DNA of 6,508 bases, from positions 1-6,508 of the forward strand of contig JAIRVD010000346.1 in NCBI GenBank assembly GCA_031254075.1. The letters run 5' to 3'. The notes under the pieces are model-generated. The model was not told where the DNA came from, searched no databases, and saw nothing but the letters and a program-made list of their open reading frames with translations. This DNA is from Clostridiales bacterium. Lineage in GTDB: Bacteria > Bacillota > Clostridia > Lachnospirales > WQUN01. The position numbers were made by a program, and so were the translations under genes. This document shows, one piece after another, positions 5,844 to 6,508 of this stretch (the stretch's first letter is position 1; each line of letters starts with the position of its first letter).

Positions 5844-6508
5844 ATTTCCCAAATTCTTTTCAATTACATTTGCGAGACATTTTGCCCAATCTTCGATTTG
5901 GGTTTTATCGCGTCCTTCTATCATTACGCGAACAACGGGTTCCGTTCCCGACGGGCGAACAAGGATGCGTCCTTCGTTTTTCAATTGAGATTCGATTTCG
6001 TTTTGCAATTTTTTTATTTCGTCGTTTTTGTCCCATGAATATTTTTTTTCATTCGGAACTTTTGCGTTGATTAATATTTGCGGATAAGTTTCGGCGGCGG
6101 CGGCGAGTTCGGAAAGCGGTTTATTTTTTCGCGCCATTACGGAAAGAAGCTGCAACGCGGTTAAAATTCCGTCACCCGTCGCGCTGTGTTCAAGAAAAAT
6201 TATATGCCCCGATTGCTCACCTCCGAAATTTAAATTATCGGCGAGCATTTTTTCCAATACATATCTGTCGCCGACTTCGGTGCGGTGCATGTTTATATTA
6301 TTTTCGCGGCAGAAAACCTCAAAGCCTTGATTACTCATTACCGTTGCGACAATGGTATCGTTTGCGAGCTTGCCGCGCCCTTTCATGTCAAGCCCGCAGA
6401 CCGCAAGAATCGCGTCGCCGTCTATGAAATTCCCTTTGTCACAGATTGCGAGCATTCTGTCGCCGTCGCCGTCGAACGCGATTCCGATTGCGGCACCGGT
6501 ATTTTTTA
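5841..6508 (-). CDS. glmM: Phosphoglucosamine mutase GlmM, C-terminal part, 5' end outside window
   Basis: GlmM converts glucosamine-6-phosphate to glucosamine-1-phosphate on the way to UDP-GlcNAc for peptidoglycan, in the cytoplasm. The window holds the last 221 residues. The frame is open to the right edge and starts KNTGAAIGIAFDGDGDR, so the metal-binding DGDGDR loop is at fragment residues 12-17. Next come EVGDRYVLEKM (77-87), the substrate loop GGEQSGH (95-101) and the phosphate-binding RPSGTEP (184-190), all intact. The pattern fits GlmM better than phosphomannomutase. A Met near position 6455 sits mid-domain and is not the start. The catalytic serine loop lies outside the window. The gene ends 59 bp before the flagellar operon, whose promoter overlaps its stop codon. 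No terminator was seen between them, so some read-through is possible. Confidence 0.95.
   Translation of the reverse strand, partial: KNTGAAIGIAFDGDGDRMLAICDKGNFIDGDAILAVCGLDMKGRGKLANDTIVATVMSNQGFEVFCRENNINMHRTEVGDRYVLEKMLADNLNFGGEQSGHIIFLEHSATGDGILTALQLLSVMARKNKPLSELAAAAETYPQILINAKVPNEKKYSWDKNDEIKKLQNEIESQLKNEGRILVRPSGTEPVVRVMIEGRDKTQIEDWAKCLANVIEKNLGN

Noticed and set aside
6459..6476. GTCGCC repeat near the right edge
   Set aside because: It is the codon pattern of the DGDGDR metal-binding loop of GlmM, not an independent repeat.

Overview
The window reads as chromosomal DNA from a spore-forming, flagellated member of the Bacillota (Clostridia type). Three things point there: a yaaL-bofA pair (DUF2508 and the pro-sigma-K processing inhibitor) joined to a spoIID-type lipoprotein gene, a flagellin gene behind a sigma-D/sigma-28-type promoter, and strong AGGAGG-type ribosome binding sites with some TTG starts. 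I cannot assign a genus.

Layout, left to right. (1) Positions 3-1160, plus strand: a membrane sensor histidine kinase of the AgrC-like GHKL class, cut by the left edge. (2) Positions 1185-2078, minus strand and convergent with the kinase: an Rpn/PD-(D/E)XK-type nuclease-transposase protein with a glycine-repeat tail encoded by 12-bp tandem repeats, and its own sigma-A-like promoter. (3) Positions 2145-4067, minus strand: an overlapping operon read as yaaL, bofA, spoIID, with a sigma-E-like promoter just upstream. (4) Positions 4182-4333: a non-coding block holding a perfect 20-bp-stem bidirectional terminator and a separate ~98-bp imperfect palindrome. (5) Positions 4337-5781, minus strand: a two-gene motility unit encoding a 220-aa cysteine-free protein of unknown function and then a short, divergent flagellin. 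A good sigma-D promoter drives it from the end of the next gene. (6) Positions 5841-6508, minus strand: the C-terminal half of phosphoglucosamine mutase GlmM, cut by the right edge.

Functionally, a sporulation cassette (engulfment peptidoglycan hydrolase plus sigma-K checkpoint protein) and a motility cassette lie head to tail on the same strand, separated by the terminator and the palindrome. Each appears to have its own developmental sigma-factor promoter. No CRISPR array, tRNA, rRNA or complete mobile element was seen. The parts I find least explained are the unknown protein co-transcribed with flagellin, the flagellin's altered ends, and the palindrome behind it.
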